Part shown: one piece after another, positions 54,768 to 63,623 of the stretch
How the letters are laid out: every line of letters starts with the position of its first letter
Position numbering within the stretch: position 1 is the first letter of the stretch
DNA from: Candidatus Hodarchaeota archaeon
Lineage (GTDB): Archaea > Asgardarchaeota > Heimdallarchaeia > Hodarchaeales > Hodarchaeaceae
Reading direction: 5' to 3'
Assembly (NCBI GenBank): GCA_016839815.1
Contig: JAEOTM010000032.1
Location: forward strand, 62,001-126,000
Length of the DNA stretch: 64,000 nt
Position numbers and translations under genes: made by a program
The notes under the pieces: model-generated
Told to the model about the DNA's origin: nothing
What the model saw: only the letters and a program-made list of their open reading frames with translations
Database searches by the model: none

Positions 54768-56201
54768 ATGCGGGTAATTCAACTTCATTATCACATACGC
54801 TTTTTCAGCAGTTTTGTATTCGGAATGATCTTAATTTGTGGTCTTATGTCAGATACGTCCCTTTTACCGGCGTCTACTACGACTGTGCACTCCAATTTCT
54901 ACACAACCGAATCTACGATTATTCAATACGTCGAACATGGCCCTATCATGGTAGAAAATGATACTGCATTGGAAAATGTGTCATCCAGTGGTATAGGAAC
55001 TCCTACCAATCCTTTTATTATCGAGAACCTTAACATCACCAACTTCTCTTTAGGTGCGATCTGGATCACAAACACTACGAAGGATTTTATCATTCGGAAT
55101 TGCTGGATCAATGGGGAGGGAAATTCAACTAGTATGTATGGAATAATTGTTGGTGCACTTCAATCTGGAACCCCCTATGTCTTGAATAACATTGTCAAAG
55201 GATGTCGAGTATATGGAATCACCGTGTATTTTAGTGATAGTGGTGTGATTGATGGAAACTACTGTGAAGAAAACCACGTGGGGATCTTAGTTGCAGGATT
55301 TGACATCACAGTGTCAAATAACATTTGTTTTAATAATTCTGATGGAATCTACACTTATCCTGCTGGAGAACAACTCAGTAGGAATATGAAAATTATCAAT
55401 AATTCATTTACTTATAATAATCATAGTGGGATCAATCTACAGTATACCTCTGCTAATGAAATCACTGGAAATGAGGTGTTATATAATAAATACGGAATTT
55501 TTGCTTCGATTCTTGAAGATTCCACCATTTCCTTTAATCGTCTGGAACAGAATTCTGATTATGGTATCTTTATTATGAATAAAGAGGTAGAAGGTTATCC
55601 TTATACCACTAAAGGAAACTCTATCCACTTTAACACCTTCATTGATAATGGATATCTAACCAACCACTCACAAGCGTTTGATAATGGAACGTATGAGTTC
55701 TGGTATGATCCAGAACGACTAGCGGGGAATCACTGGTCTGATTGGAATGGAACGGGGAATTATTCCATCGATGGAGGCCCCTTTGCTGATCTTTATCCTT
55801 TAAGGAATTTTGACTTTGAATTTCCCAGAATGAACAATCCAAACGATCTTATTGTAAAATATCACTCAAACGCGATAGTCACTTGGAATTGTTCGGATGA
55901 TCATCCAGCTTTGTATGAACTATTTCTGAATAATTCTTTAATTGAGACTGGTTCTTGGAATGGCAGTCTAATTTCCTATTCGGTATATAATCTGAGTGTG
56001 GACATTCACTATCTGGAATTGAAAGTTTATGACCAAAATGGCTTGGGTAGTTCAGATATGGTCACAATTACAGTTTATCCAGTTCCTCGAGACATCCTTG
56101 ACAAAATCTTCCAGTATCCTGACGTATTTGGGACAGGAATTATTGCTGGTGTTGTAGTAGAACTGGGTTTGATCATCTTTTTCCGATTAAGAAGAAAATG
56201 A
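54768..56201 (+). CDS. Secreted beta-helix surface protein (NosD/PbH1 repeats)
   Basis: A 477-residue protein with a signal peptide (FSSFVFGMILICGLMS), a right-handed beta-helix (about 65-300) made of short repeats such as GIIVG, GNYCEENHVGILV, NICFNNSDGIY and NEVLYNKYGIFA, a WSDWNGTGNYSIDGG segment and an Ig-like C-terminal part, then a membrane helix (GTGIIAGVVVELGLIIFF) with RLRRK. NosD-type helices bind or cleave carbohydrate; here adhesion is equally possible. Anchored on the cell surface. Confidence 0.85.
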   Translation: MRVIQLHYHIRFFSSFVFGMILICGLMSDTSLLPASTTTVHSNFYTTESTIIQYVEHGPIMVENDTALENVSSSGIGTPTNPFIIENLNITNFSLGAIWITNTTKDFIIRNCWINGEGNSTSMYGIIVGALQSGTPYVLNNIVKGCRVYGITVYFSDSGVIDGNYCEENHVGILVAGFDITVSNNICFNNSDGIYTYPAGEQLSRNMKIINNSFTYNNHSGINLQYTSANEITGNEVLYNKYGIFASILEDSTISFNRLEQNSDYGIFIMNKEVEGYPYTTKGNSIHFNTFIDNGYLTNHSQAFDNGTYEFWYDPERLAGNHWSDWNGTGNYSIDGGPFADLYPLRNFDFEFPRMNNPNDLIVKYHSNAIVTWNCSDDHPALYELFLNNSLIETGSWNGSLISYSVYNLSVDIHYLELKVYDQNGLGSSDMVTITVYPVPRDILDKIFQYPDVFGTGIIAGVVVELGLIIFFRLRRK

Positions 56202-56205
56202 TTCC

Positions 56206-56718
56206 TCAAAAATCATCCCAATAGAGTGCTTTCCTTAAGAGCTTGTCTCCATGCGAGAAAGTGTGTTGAATAGTTTTTGCTACAAACCAATAAGCTGATA
56301 CATGCCCATGTCCATAATATTCTAACTTTTCAGAATCCCACTCATCTGGATTTATGCTTTTAATAGTATCCAGTTGTTTTTCGCGGATTTTTCGAAACCT
56401 ATCAATAAGCTCGGTTTTACTAGTACATAACATCCACATTTCTTCTTCCTCAGAAGATTTAGGATAAGATGGTAAAGGTCCTCCTATCCAATATTTGAGA
56501 CTCGGTAAGGCGATAGTTTCCTCGTAATAAAGTAGATGAAACAGTACCCGTAGTGCAGACCATTTTCCGAAAAACGAATCTATCCCTTCAGGAGCATTGT
56601 CTTGTAACTCGTGATTTGGTTCTTCCCAAAGTCGTTCCTCAGGGAAAAGAGTTAGTGTCCATTCAATAATTCGTCTTGTATGGTTTAGCTGTTCCGCTAG
56701 GAACGATTTAGAATTCAT
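56206..56718 (-). CDS. DinB-like helical protein
   Basis: About 170 residues in a four-helix DinB/YfiT-like arrangement. The histidines LFHLLYYEE and HTFSHGDKL suggest a metal site. WSALRVLFHLLYYEETIALPSLKYWIGGP is the clear family part. The ATG at 56718 is used; the frame opens six codons earlier at a TTG. It lies next to the broken SDR gene on the same strand. It is the second DinB-fold protein of the window; function unknown. Confidence 0.75.
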   Translation of the reverse strand: MNSKSFLAEQLNHTRRIIEWTLTLFPEERLWEEPNHELQDNAPEGIDSFFGKWSALRVLFHLLYYEETIALPSLKYWIGGPLPSYPKSSEEEEMWMLCTSKTELIDRFRKIREKQLDTIKSINPDEWDSEKLEYYGHGHVSAYWFVAKTIQHTFSHGDKLLRKALYWDDF

Positions 56719-56751
56719 AATTATAGTCAAGTACAATCTAGGCTTTAAGAT

Positions 56752-56956
56752 TTATGATTGAGAGACATCGGTCTTTATCCAGAGTGAGTCTCCACCTTCT
56801 TCTTGAATATACTTGACATCTTCTTTACCTTTCTCTGAATTTCTGCTTGTTATTACCACTTTGGCCTCATATTGTGCGAATAATAATGCTGTAGAGCGTC
56901 CTATTCCAGAACCTCTTCTGTAATTAGTACAATTTTCCCTTAAATTCGTCATACAT
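56752..56956 (-). pseudogene. Decayed short-chain dehydrogenase fragment
   Basis: An ATG at 56956, with AAAGGATTGG upstream, starts in one frame as MYDEFKGK. Two single-base deletions, one in the A-run and one in the following GGA codon, would restore the SDR motif LITGRGSGIGR; in the present sequence the frame then continues STALLFAQYEAKVVITSRN and WIKTDVSQS. The C-terminal 180 residues of a typical SDR are missing. It is a truncated, frame-shifted remnant. Confidence 0.7.
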
Positions 56957-57070
56957 CTAAACCAATCCTTTTAATTCAATAGAAAATAGAACATGTTCCA
57001 TTTAAATTAAGCTTATAAAGAATGATGGACTATTTTACACGGAGAATATCATTCCTTGGAAGATTAAAAA

Positions 57071-57625
57071 GTGGATGTTAGATGTCAGATATGTGGGTCA
57101 GAAAAGATCAGTCTTCGACATAGTAATTCCTCTGTTTTAGGGGGGGATCGATTTGTGTGTTCCTCCACATGTTTTGTTGCTGCAAATCGATACTCATATG
57201 TTGTTTTGGGTTTTCTTACTCTCTTTTTGCCACTAATTACATTAGATATCATGATTATTATTTTTTTCATTCCTTTCTCATTAACTTTATTCAGGTTTGC
57301 ATTAAAAGCATTTTCTTTAGCAAATAAACCTTTTCACAGTAGTGCGTATATGGAGAATATACCCTTAGGAGAGTTAAGTGACCCTTCAAAATTCGCGATA
57401 AATAATCCCCCAAATTCCATTTTAAAAAACTCAAATCTTGTTCAATTTTCGTCTCCCAAACGTGAATTAAGTAATGGATCAGAGTATGCGATCAGTGAAG
57501 CCAACATACGTGAACTCAGCAATGATTTAAGTTACCAAAATCAAATTATTATTGAAAAAGATCCCCAAGGGTTCTTTAATCTATCCAATGGCAAGTTAAA
57601 ACAAACCACGAGAAAATCCGATTAA
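57071..57625 (+). CDS. Hypothetical zinc-ribbon membrane protein
   Basis: An unrecognised 184-residue protein. It begins with a CxxC knuckle (RCQICGSE) and a second Cys pair (FVCSSTCF) that could bind zinc, then two hydrophobic segments (about 43-65 and 66-88; FLTLFLPLITLDIMIIIFF), and ends in a Ser/Asn-rich tail of about 90 residues. The start is GTG. It may be a membrane-attached regulatory or assembly protein. Confidence 0.65.
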   Translation: MDVRCQICGSEKISLRHSNSSVLGGDRFVCSSTCFVAANRYSYVVLGFLTLFLPLITLDIMIIIFFIPFSLTLFRFALKAFSLANKPFHSSAYMENIPLGELSDPSKFAINNPPNSILKNSNLVQFSSPKRELSNGSEYAISEANIRELSNDLSYQNQIIIEKDPQGFFNLSNGKLKQTTRKSD

Positions 57626-57685
57626 CTCTTCCTAGTCTTTGTAATATATGCAAAGAATAATATTCTGATTTACAGTTGACTTATT

Positions 57686-58522
57686 ATGAATTCCATAATC
57701 ATCATTCGTGATATGCAACCAGAGGATGAGGAGTTTGTTAGTATGTGTGGACATAGTAGGGAGGAAGCAAAAGAAAGTCCCATATTCATTGCCGATTGTT
57801 TAGAATTTGGAGTGCATAGAAAGAAGTGGTTTAGTGAAAAATATCAACTTGGGTTTCGTGCAAAAGTAGCGTTAAGTGATAACGTCAGGGCGGGATTTCT
57901 ATATTGTATGCCGATAGAAATAAGTCCATGGGGGCCCATTGGTAAAGATTTGTTGGTTATTCCTTGTCTCAATATTAATGAACCATTTAAAGGAATAGGA
58001 ATAGGAAAAAAGTTACTTAAAGCTGCAGAACATGAAGTAGAAAATCAGAGAAAAAAAGGAATTGTCGTCTTGGCTTATGATTGGAAATCTGATTTTTGGT
58101 TAATGCCAGCAGATTTTTTCAGGAAGAATGGATATCAAGAGGTTAGAAGAGCGAAACATCCATCAGGAAATTATGAGGAAGTGCTACTATGGAAAATTCA
58201 GAAATCCAGGGCAGAAAAACCAGCATTTCTTGTTAGAAATTATACCCATAACCCAATCTCTGGAAAGGTGGTTATTGATTTATTTTACAATACATTTTGT
58301 GAGACTTCAAATACGGAAACAGGAAGAGTTCGAGAAGTAGTAGCTGACTTTGAGGATAAGGTTGTTCTACGAGAATACTCTGCTGATGATCGAGAGCAAT
58401 TCATGAATCATCAAATTCCACGTGCGATTTTTGTCAATGGAAAAGAGATTTCTTGGGGATATGAGGCACCACGAGAGGGGATACGAAAAGCGATTACTCA
58501 GGCTTTAAATTCTGAGCTATAA
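57686..58522 (+). CDS. GNAT acetyltransferase with YoaP-like C-terminal domain
   Basis: A 278-residue protein. The N-terminal GNAT domain has the acetyl-CoA loop FKGIGIGKKLLKAAEHE and FFRKNGYQEV. The C-terminal part from about 185 resembles the YoaP-like domain, a thioredoxin-like fold without CxxC (RAIFVNGKEISWGYEAPREGI). The combination is known from other GNAT proteins, but the substrate is not. It is followed by a convergent kinase gene. Confidence 0.85.
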   Translation: MNSIIIIRDMQPEDEEFVSMCGHSREEAKESPIFIADCLEFGVHRKKWFSEKYQLGFRAKVALSDNVRAGFLYCMPIEISPWGPIGKDLLVIPCLNINEPFKGIGIGKKLLKAAEHEVENQRKKGIVVLAYDWKSDFWLMPADFFRKNGYQEVRRAKHPSGNYEEVLLWKIQKSRAEKPAFLVRNYTHNPISGKVVIDLFYNTFCETSNTETGRVREVVADFEDKVVLREYSADDREQFMNHQIPRAIFVNGKEISWGYEAPREGIRKAITQALNSEL

Positions 58523-58537
58523 TAGAGATTAACGGGA

Positions 58538-59707
58538 TTAATGTTCGGATGGTTCTTGATATCTTGAATTAACTAATTGAATTAAGAAAGAGGTACCTTT
58601 TTGGTCTTCAGATGTAACGGAGAGATGTCCATTATACTTTTTAACCAATCTACTAACAATAAATAGACCCAGATTAGGTGAATTCGAATCATCAAAAAAT
58701 TTTCCTTGATTTAAACTATTTTGGACAGATTCTGGCATTCCCTTTCCATAATCGGTAATTCTGATCCTATAAAACTGATCATTTGGATGAATCTCTAGAT
58801 CAATTTTCTCCGTTCCAGAATGAAGAACAGCATTGCGAATGATATTATCAAAAAGTGATGAAATCGCAAGATCAGCCAAGACGAAACCTTCTCCTGTAAT
58901 AGTAAATTCAATAGGTTGATTTGAATAATTGTTAATTAATTCAGAAAGGATTGGTTTGAGGGCGAATTCTTCTGTTGGATGTCCAGTTGCGGCTACTTTC
59001 TCTAATTCTTGCATTCGCTGGATTAAATTCTGCATCTTCTTTAAAGTACCAAACATTTTATTGATTTCAAGTGTCTGACCTTTCTCGAAGAGAGTAAGAT
59101 AACCTACTAATATTGCAATATCATTCATGAGATCATGTCTGAGAATTTTATTGATAATTGAGAGTGATTCGTTCAATGTTGAGATTTCTCTGGATGCTTG
59201 ACCTTGTTTGTCAATATACCAGCTATTTTGTAGGGAAATTGCGCATAAATCCCCGAAAGCGGAAACAATTCGTACATCATCATCATTAAAACCGCTTTTC
59301 TTATTTGCAAGTCCAATTAATCCTCTAGCAACGCCTTCAATTACTAATGGAGCAAACATTACATTTTCCAAACCCACATGACCTTCTGGCATGAACTTCA
59401 TCCATTCACTATCCCAGAATTCATTATCATATACACTGGTAAGCTTGTGATAGGATTCAGCTCGTAATCCTCTTATAGGCATTGGAAGATATGGATCTAC
59501 AGTGCACTCTCTTCCTCCTGCATCTAAAAACAGGACTTCATTCTCCGATCCATCTTCACTTAGAAGTGCTACATATCCCGCGCTTGCACCAGTTAGCTCT
59601 TTGCACATATCAAAGATATTATGTGCCGTTACACTAAATTCTTGGAGTGATAGCACTTCTTTTGTGGCTTCGAGAATTAACTCAAGCTCTCTTTCTTTAG
59701 AGATCAT
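58538..59707 (-). CDS. GAF-domain histidine kinase
   Basis: A 389-residue soluble sensor kinase: an N-terminal GAF domain (about 10-165; GASAGYVALLSEDG, VMFAPLVIEG), a dimerisation helix with the phosphorylated His191 in LRHDLMND, and an HATPase domain with the N box FDNIIRNAVLHSG, G1 box ITDYGKGMP and GLFIVSRLVKKYNG. It has no membrane segment, so it senses a cytoplasmic signal. No response regulator adjoins it; the window's receiver proteins could be partners. Confidence 0.93.
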   Translation of the reverse strand: MISKERELELILEATKEVLSLQEFSVTAHNIFDMCKELTGASAGYVALLSEDGSENEVLFLDAGGRECTVDPYLPMPIRGLRAESYHKLTSVYDNEFWDSEWMKFMPEGHVGLENVMFAPLVIEGVARGLIGLANKKSGFNDDDVRIVSAFGDLCAISLQNSWYIDKQGQASREISTLNESLSIINKILRHDLMNDIAILVGYLTLFEKGQTLEINKMFGTLKKMQNLIQRMQELEKVAATGHPTEEFALKPILSELINNYSNQPIEFTITGEGFVLADLAISSLFDNIIRNAVLHSGTEKIDLEIHPNDQFYRIRITDYGKGMPESVQNSLNQGKFFDDSNSPNLGLFIVSRLVKKYNGHLSVTSEDQKGTSFLIQLVNSRYQEPSEH

Positions 59708-59797
59708 TGTCTCTCACAGTGAAACACGAATCGTTTGGATTAACTAAAGGTATATTGTTGGTCTGTATATTTAAATACGTGTATTCTAATGGGAGTG

Positions 59798-60856
59798 TTA
59801 TTGTTTACTGTGGAAATTCTTTAGAATTGATAAAAACCAAAACGTAGACTCAAGTTCTTGCCAAATCCTTGCTTTTCTACTTTCACCTAGTCCCATATAG
59901 GCTCCATTAACCCAATATCCAGAGTGCTTTTCCTCTAGAAATCCTTTAGGGAGAATAATAGTCCCACGATCGGTTTTGTAGGACTCTAACACTTTTAAAC
60001 CTCGCTTAAACCATTTCTGGGAGTGGATAAAGGGAAAATGGCTGAATATCCACAATTGAAGAAGGAATAATGATTTATTTCTCACAGAACTAGTCTCTGA
60101 GGAAAAGTTCTCTAAATGGGGTTTCCAACCATGGGCATAGAAACGTTTATTCTTTGAATTGTAGTAAATTCCAAACCCAGGATGAAGGGATTGGAACTGT
60201 GGATCAAATATATACTCTATAATTGCTTTAATGTAGTCAAGTTTTATGTAAGAAGTTTTATAAAGAGATTTAGCCGCCAACACATCATAAATGGTAGGAA
60301 CAGGGATAATATTGTCAAGATATAGATTTGGGTTCAATAAAGGACGGCCACGCATAGAACTAGGCATTGAGGGATATTTCGTGGGATCATCATATATATC
60401 AAATGACTTTCTTTTCACAAAACCATATATTTGTTCAAGACGTTGAACTAGAAATGAAATATTTCGATCATCTTTGATCCCAAATTGAATTGAGAATGAG
60501 GTATAGGCACTCTTTAAAAGATTCAAGACTCCCCAATCTATTGATAGATCAATTTTTGAGTTGAAAAAAGATTGATACGTGTTTATATGGTCCACAGAAA
60601 CGTTTAACCCAAATTGTATCATTTTTGGAACATAATTTTCATACAAAACTCTCTTAGATCCATGAATACCAAAAGGACTTCCTGGAAAAGTAGAAGGATG
60701 AAGTTGAAGCCAAGAAACAATTTTTGGAGAGCTAAGAATCTCTGCTACTAATTCGAGTGTGTTATGTGAAGGAGGATCAGGATGTAACTCAGTTAATGTA
60801 CGAAAACGAATAACAGGTCCTCCATTTGCTAGGAGCCATTCTAATACTGCGCTCAT
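59798..60856 (-). CDS. Hypothetical protein, possible prenyltransferase/terpene-cyclase-like helical fold
   Basis: Not recognised with certainty. A 352-residue soluble protein rich in aromatic residues. LLANGGPVIRFRTL opens it, and repeats such as GIHGSKRVLYENYVPKM and GFLEEKHSGYWVNGAYM resemble alpha-alpha-barrel proteins. There is no catalytic motif I can name. It overlaps the upstream alpha/beta hydrolase by four bases (ATGA), so both are made together. Confidence 0.65.
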   Translation of the reverse strand: MSAVLEWLLANGGPVIRFRTLTELHPDPPSHNTLELVAEILSSPKIVSWLQLHPSTFPGSPFGIHGSKRVLYENYVPKMIQFGLNVSVDHINTYQSFFNSKIDLSIDWGVLNLLKSAYTSFSIQFGIKDDRNISFLVQRLEQIYGFVKRKSFDIYDDPTKYPSMPSSMRGRPLLNPNLYLDNIIPVPTIYDVLAAKSLYKTSYIKLDYIKAIIEYIFDPQFQSLHPGFGIYYNSKNKRFYAHGWKPHLENFSSETSSVRNKSLFLLQLWIFSHFPFIHSQKWFKRGLKVLESYKTDRGTIILPKGFLEEKHSGYWVNGAYMGLGESRKARIWQELESTFWFLSILKNFHSKQ

Positions 60857-61872
60857 TGACTGTTAACCACATCTACTATCCATTCACTGATTGTTGAGAG
60901 AAAATCAGTGGCAAACTCATTTCGAGCTCTTGAATCTGTTGTTGTAAATTCGTGTGATGTTTGAGGAAATTCTTTCACTGTTACATTTTCATTTCCTGCA
61001 ACAGAAAGAACTTCTAAGATTTTATGCTTGTGTTCTTCAGGTGGATGGAAAGTATCTAGCTCTGCAAAAAGCAGTAGAGAGGGACACTTAATTTTAGAAA
61101 AAGACTTACTTGGATCATACCTTAGAAATGAACGAAACATGGGAGTATTCCCTTCAGTATATAAAAAACCCTCATATGTAGATTTAAGGTACTTATCAAC
61201 AGAAGAAAAATCTTTTTTCACATTATCTGCCAACTTAAAATACTTTTGTTCAAATTCTTTACGAATTTGTAAACGTACTTGTTCCCAATCCTTATCAGCA
61301 AGAATTTCATTATAAATAGAATTTACAAATTCCATTCCTTTTTCAGATTCATGGTTAGATTCACCTAAAGCTTGACCAATATATTTTCGTGTTATACTTC
61401 CTGTATTAGTACCTATTAAGCCATGTACACCCAGTAAAACAAGAAATTTGACATCCTTTGACTGAGATGCTGCGATTGGCGCAATGGCTGCACCCAAACT
61501 ATGACCCAGTAGGCCTATCCTAGAAGAGTCAATCCTGGGATGCTTTTTTAAAAAAGACATAATTTCCAGTACTTCATCAGCAAGATCGTAAAACGTGTAA
61601 TCAGACCATATAACAGGAGAAGACTTTCCAGCTCCACGATCATCATACCTAAATGAAGCTATTCCATTTTCTGAAAAATGTGAAGAAATAATACGGAATT
61701 TCTCTAGTCCTTGTCCCTCAAAATCCCGTTCACTAGGTCCATATCCACTGAGTAATATTACAACGGGTGGTTTACTAATTTCAGAAGGAATAGTCAAGGT
61801 TCCAGAAAGTATCAGATCAGCAACGGGAATTTGAAGTTCTTCTGTTATAAATGTATGAGTATCAGTAGTCAT
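60853..61872 (-). CDS. Alpha/beta hydrolase
   Basis: A 339-residue alpha/beta hydrolase of the 'BAAT/DLH' kind. The nucleophile elbow is GHSLGAA (Ser), the acid is in LLFAELDTFHPP (Asp), and the His is in SHEFTT near the end. FRYDDRGAGKSSP is the strand before the elbow. It would cleave an ester or peptide; the substrate is unknown. First gene of a two-gene unit with the aromatic-rich protein. Confidence 0.9.
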   Translation of the reverse strand: MTTDTHTFITEELQIPVADLILSGTLTIPSEISKPPVVILLSGYGPSERDFEGQGLEKFRIISSHFSENGIASFRYDDRGAGKSSPVIWSDYTFYDLADEVLEIMSFLKKHPRIDSSRIGLLGHSLGAAIAPIAASQSKDVKFLVLLGVHGLIGTNTGSITRKYIGQALGESNHESEKGMEFVNSIYNEILADKDWEQVRLQIRKEFEQKYFKLADNVKKDFSSVDKYLKSTYEGFLYTEGNTPMFRSFLRYDPSKSFSKIKCPSLLLFAELDTFHPPEEHKHKILEVLSVAGNENVTVKEFPQTSHEFTTTDSRARNEFATDFLSTISEWIVDVVNSQ

Positions 61873-61949
61873 AATGGATTGTTACTCGAGTGATCACCAA
61901 AAAAATGTTCCTCATTTCACTAATAATGATGAGTAACTTTGCCATTTAG

Positions 61950-61974
61950 TCACAGTTCAAGGAGCGAACTGTGA
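61950..61974 (+). promoter_or_regulatory. Strong hairpin/dyad ahead of the Asp/Arg-repeat gene
   Basis: TCACAGTTC (61950-61958), loop AAGGAGC, GAACTGTGA (61966-61974): nine perfect pairs. The loop exposes AAGGAG, a ribosome-site sequence. It lies 18 bases before the start of the small secreted protein. It may act as an RNA switch, or be a DNA operator. Confidence 0.5.
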
Positions 61975-61992
61975 CAAAAATCAGAGTAAAAG

Positions 61993-62325
61993 GTGATAAA
62001 ATTTAAGAAAATACCACAACTCCTAGCATTTCTCTCCATTATCCTCCTAATGTTTGGAGGATTAGGATTAGCAAACGCAACTCCTGATATTCCAGGAGAT
62101 GGTCTGCAAAATGGTGACCTAGATCGTGATCGAGATCGTGATCGAGATGACGACTGTCCAGCCCCTTCTGATGGAGAGGATGGTGGGGATCCCAATCAAG
62201 GTGATGGTAAAAGAAATCAGTACGGTCCTTTGGACGGGCAAAACCCAAAAATGGCAATGCATCACTGGGCTTTAGAATGGCAGAACCGATACCAATATCG
62301 ATGGGATCCTGAACCCCCAGAGTAG
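61993..62325 (+). CDS. Small secreted protein with Asp-Arg repeats
   Basis: A 110-residue protein: a signal peptide (LLAFLSIILLMFGGLGLANA), then an acidic region with alternating Asp/Arg (LDRDRDRDRDDD) and Gly/Asp/Pro, and a C-terminal aromatic part (HHWALEWQNRYQYRW). It has no anchor and would be released or bind the surface; the charge pattern suggests calcium or polymer binding. The start codon is a GTG inside AAAGGTGAT, so the real start may differ slightly. Unknown family. Confidence 0.65.
   Translation: MIKFKKIPQLLAFLSIILLMFGGLGLANATPDIPGDGLQNGDLDRDRDRDRDDDCPAPSDGEDGGDPNQGDGKRNQYGPLDGQNPKMAMHHWALEWQNRYQYRWDPEPPE
62122..62145 (+). repeat. Tandem 12-bp repeat (two units)
   Basis: GATCGTGATCGA occurs twice in direct succession and encodes the Asp-Arg dipeptides. 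The units hold GATC sites. The repeat is likely to vary in length by slippage. Confidence 0.8.
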
Positions 62326-62363
62326 TCTATAAAGAATTTTCAGGGTTCAAAAATCATACCCCC

Positions 62364-62392
62364 GAAGATATGAAAATATCTTCTCTTTTTTT
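62364..62392 (+). terminator. Hairpin plus T-run terminator
   Basis: GAAGATAT (62364-62371), loop GAAA, ATATCTTC (62376-62383), then a T-rich stretch to 62392. It lies 38 bases after the stop of the Asp/Arg-repeat protein and is the best terminator in the window. Confidence 0.7.
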
Positions 62393-62525
62393 CTAAACAG
62401 AGAAGGGATCTCCTTAGACTGAACTCATAATATGAATATTCCTACCAAAACCCAAAAGCTTAAATCTACCATAATTCCTGTGTTTTGGTAATCTAACTTA
62501 TCATATTTTTATAAAAAGTGATTTT

Positions 62526-63518
62526 ATGATTGTACAGGGATTTAAAGAGTGGTTACAAGAAAAAGGAACATCAAACGATACAATATTACAAATAAATAAT
62601 CTGATTTCTGAATTTGCTGACTTTCTTGATCAAAAAGGATCAACGATAAATAATCCATCCTATGAGGATGTTCATAAGTTTTCTAGTTATCTTATTGAAC
62701 ATAAAAAAAATTCTTTTGACAATTTCATATATATACTCCGTCTAGGCTATTTCTACAATAGTAATGACATAATTTTAGCTATTATGGAAATCATAGATGG
62801 AGGAGAGGTTATGTTTAATTTTTCATCACGATTAGAGGAGTTGTTTAGTAAAGAAATAAGAGATCAAGTTTTCGATGGTGAGATACCTCCATTGGGTCTT
62901 CATCCTAAAGATCGTCCTTTAATCACTAAACAACTGATTGATAAATTTATATCCCTTATTCCTCGTGAAAAATGTAAAAAACTGCTTAATGATGGCCTGA
63001 GAGATAAATATATTGATTCCTATAAACCTGATAGAGAGAAATATGTAGAACTAAACGATTTTGCAGAATTTCTGGTTTATAAGAAAAAGAAATTAAAAAA
63101 AACACTAACTAACCATATAAATGAGGGATCATTATTCTTTACCCAAGAAATAGATCAATCCGTAATAGATTACGTAGAAGCTAATCCTAGTATTGAATCA
63201 GGAATATGGGAAGAAAATAGACTAATAATTACTAAAATTCCTTATATGGCTAAAGAGTTTATTGCAGAGAACGACCCAGAGAAAAAGAAATATTATTACT
63301 GCCACTGCCCGTGGGTACGGGAAGGTTTACAAGATAATTCGTTTGAACTGGATCCTATTTTCTGTAATTGTAGTGCAGGATATTATAAAAATTACTGGGA
63401 GTATGTTCTTGATTCAAAAGTAACGGTAGAACCTGTCGAATCCATTTTAAGGGGTAACGACATATGTAAATTTGTGGTTACGCTTCCAGACCACCTCGTT
63501 GAAAAACATGAAAGATAA
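62526..63518 (+). CDS. Hypothetical protein with SAM-like N-terminus and CxCPW/CxCSAG C-terminal domain
   Basis: A 330-residue protein. The N-terminal 85 residues (FKEWLQEKGTSNDTILQINN) resemble the SAM-like domain of phage-type integrases, without the catalytic part. The C-terminal half carries YYCHCPWVREGL and FCNCSAGYYKNYWEYVL, followed by ESILRGNDICKFVVTLP. That pattern recalls V4R or hydrocarbon-binding-type domains that bind metal through cysteines. AAGTGAT precedes the ATG. Its function is unknown. Confidence 0.75.
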   Translation: MIVQGFKEWLQEKGTSNDTILQINNLISEFADFLDQKGSTINNPSYEDVHKFSSYLIEHKKNSFDNFIYILRLGYFYNSNDIILAIMEIIDGGEVMFNFSSRLEELFSKEIRDQVFDGEIPPLGLHPKDRPLITKQLIDKFISLIPREKCKKLLNDGLRDKYIDSYKPDREKYVELNDFAEFLVYKKKKLKKTLTNHINEGSLFFTQEIDQSVIDYVEANPSIESGIWEENRLIITKIPYMAKEFIAENDPEKKKYYYCHCPWVREGLQDNSFELDPIFCNCSAGYYKNYWEYVLDSKVTVEPVESILRGNDICKFVVTLPDHLVEKHER

Positions 63519-63623
63519 CATTTGAAAAGAGTGAGTCACAATCTTCCCAGAGAGTTAAGAGTAAATTGTACAAACTCATCCTGTCCAGAATTCTTTTATA
63601 CGAGTTGTCTGACAAATTTAGTC

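Noticed and set aside
62122-62145. Tandem repeat as part of a CRISPR array.
   Set aside because: The units are 12 bases with no spacers and encode Asp-Arg dipeptides inside a gene.
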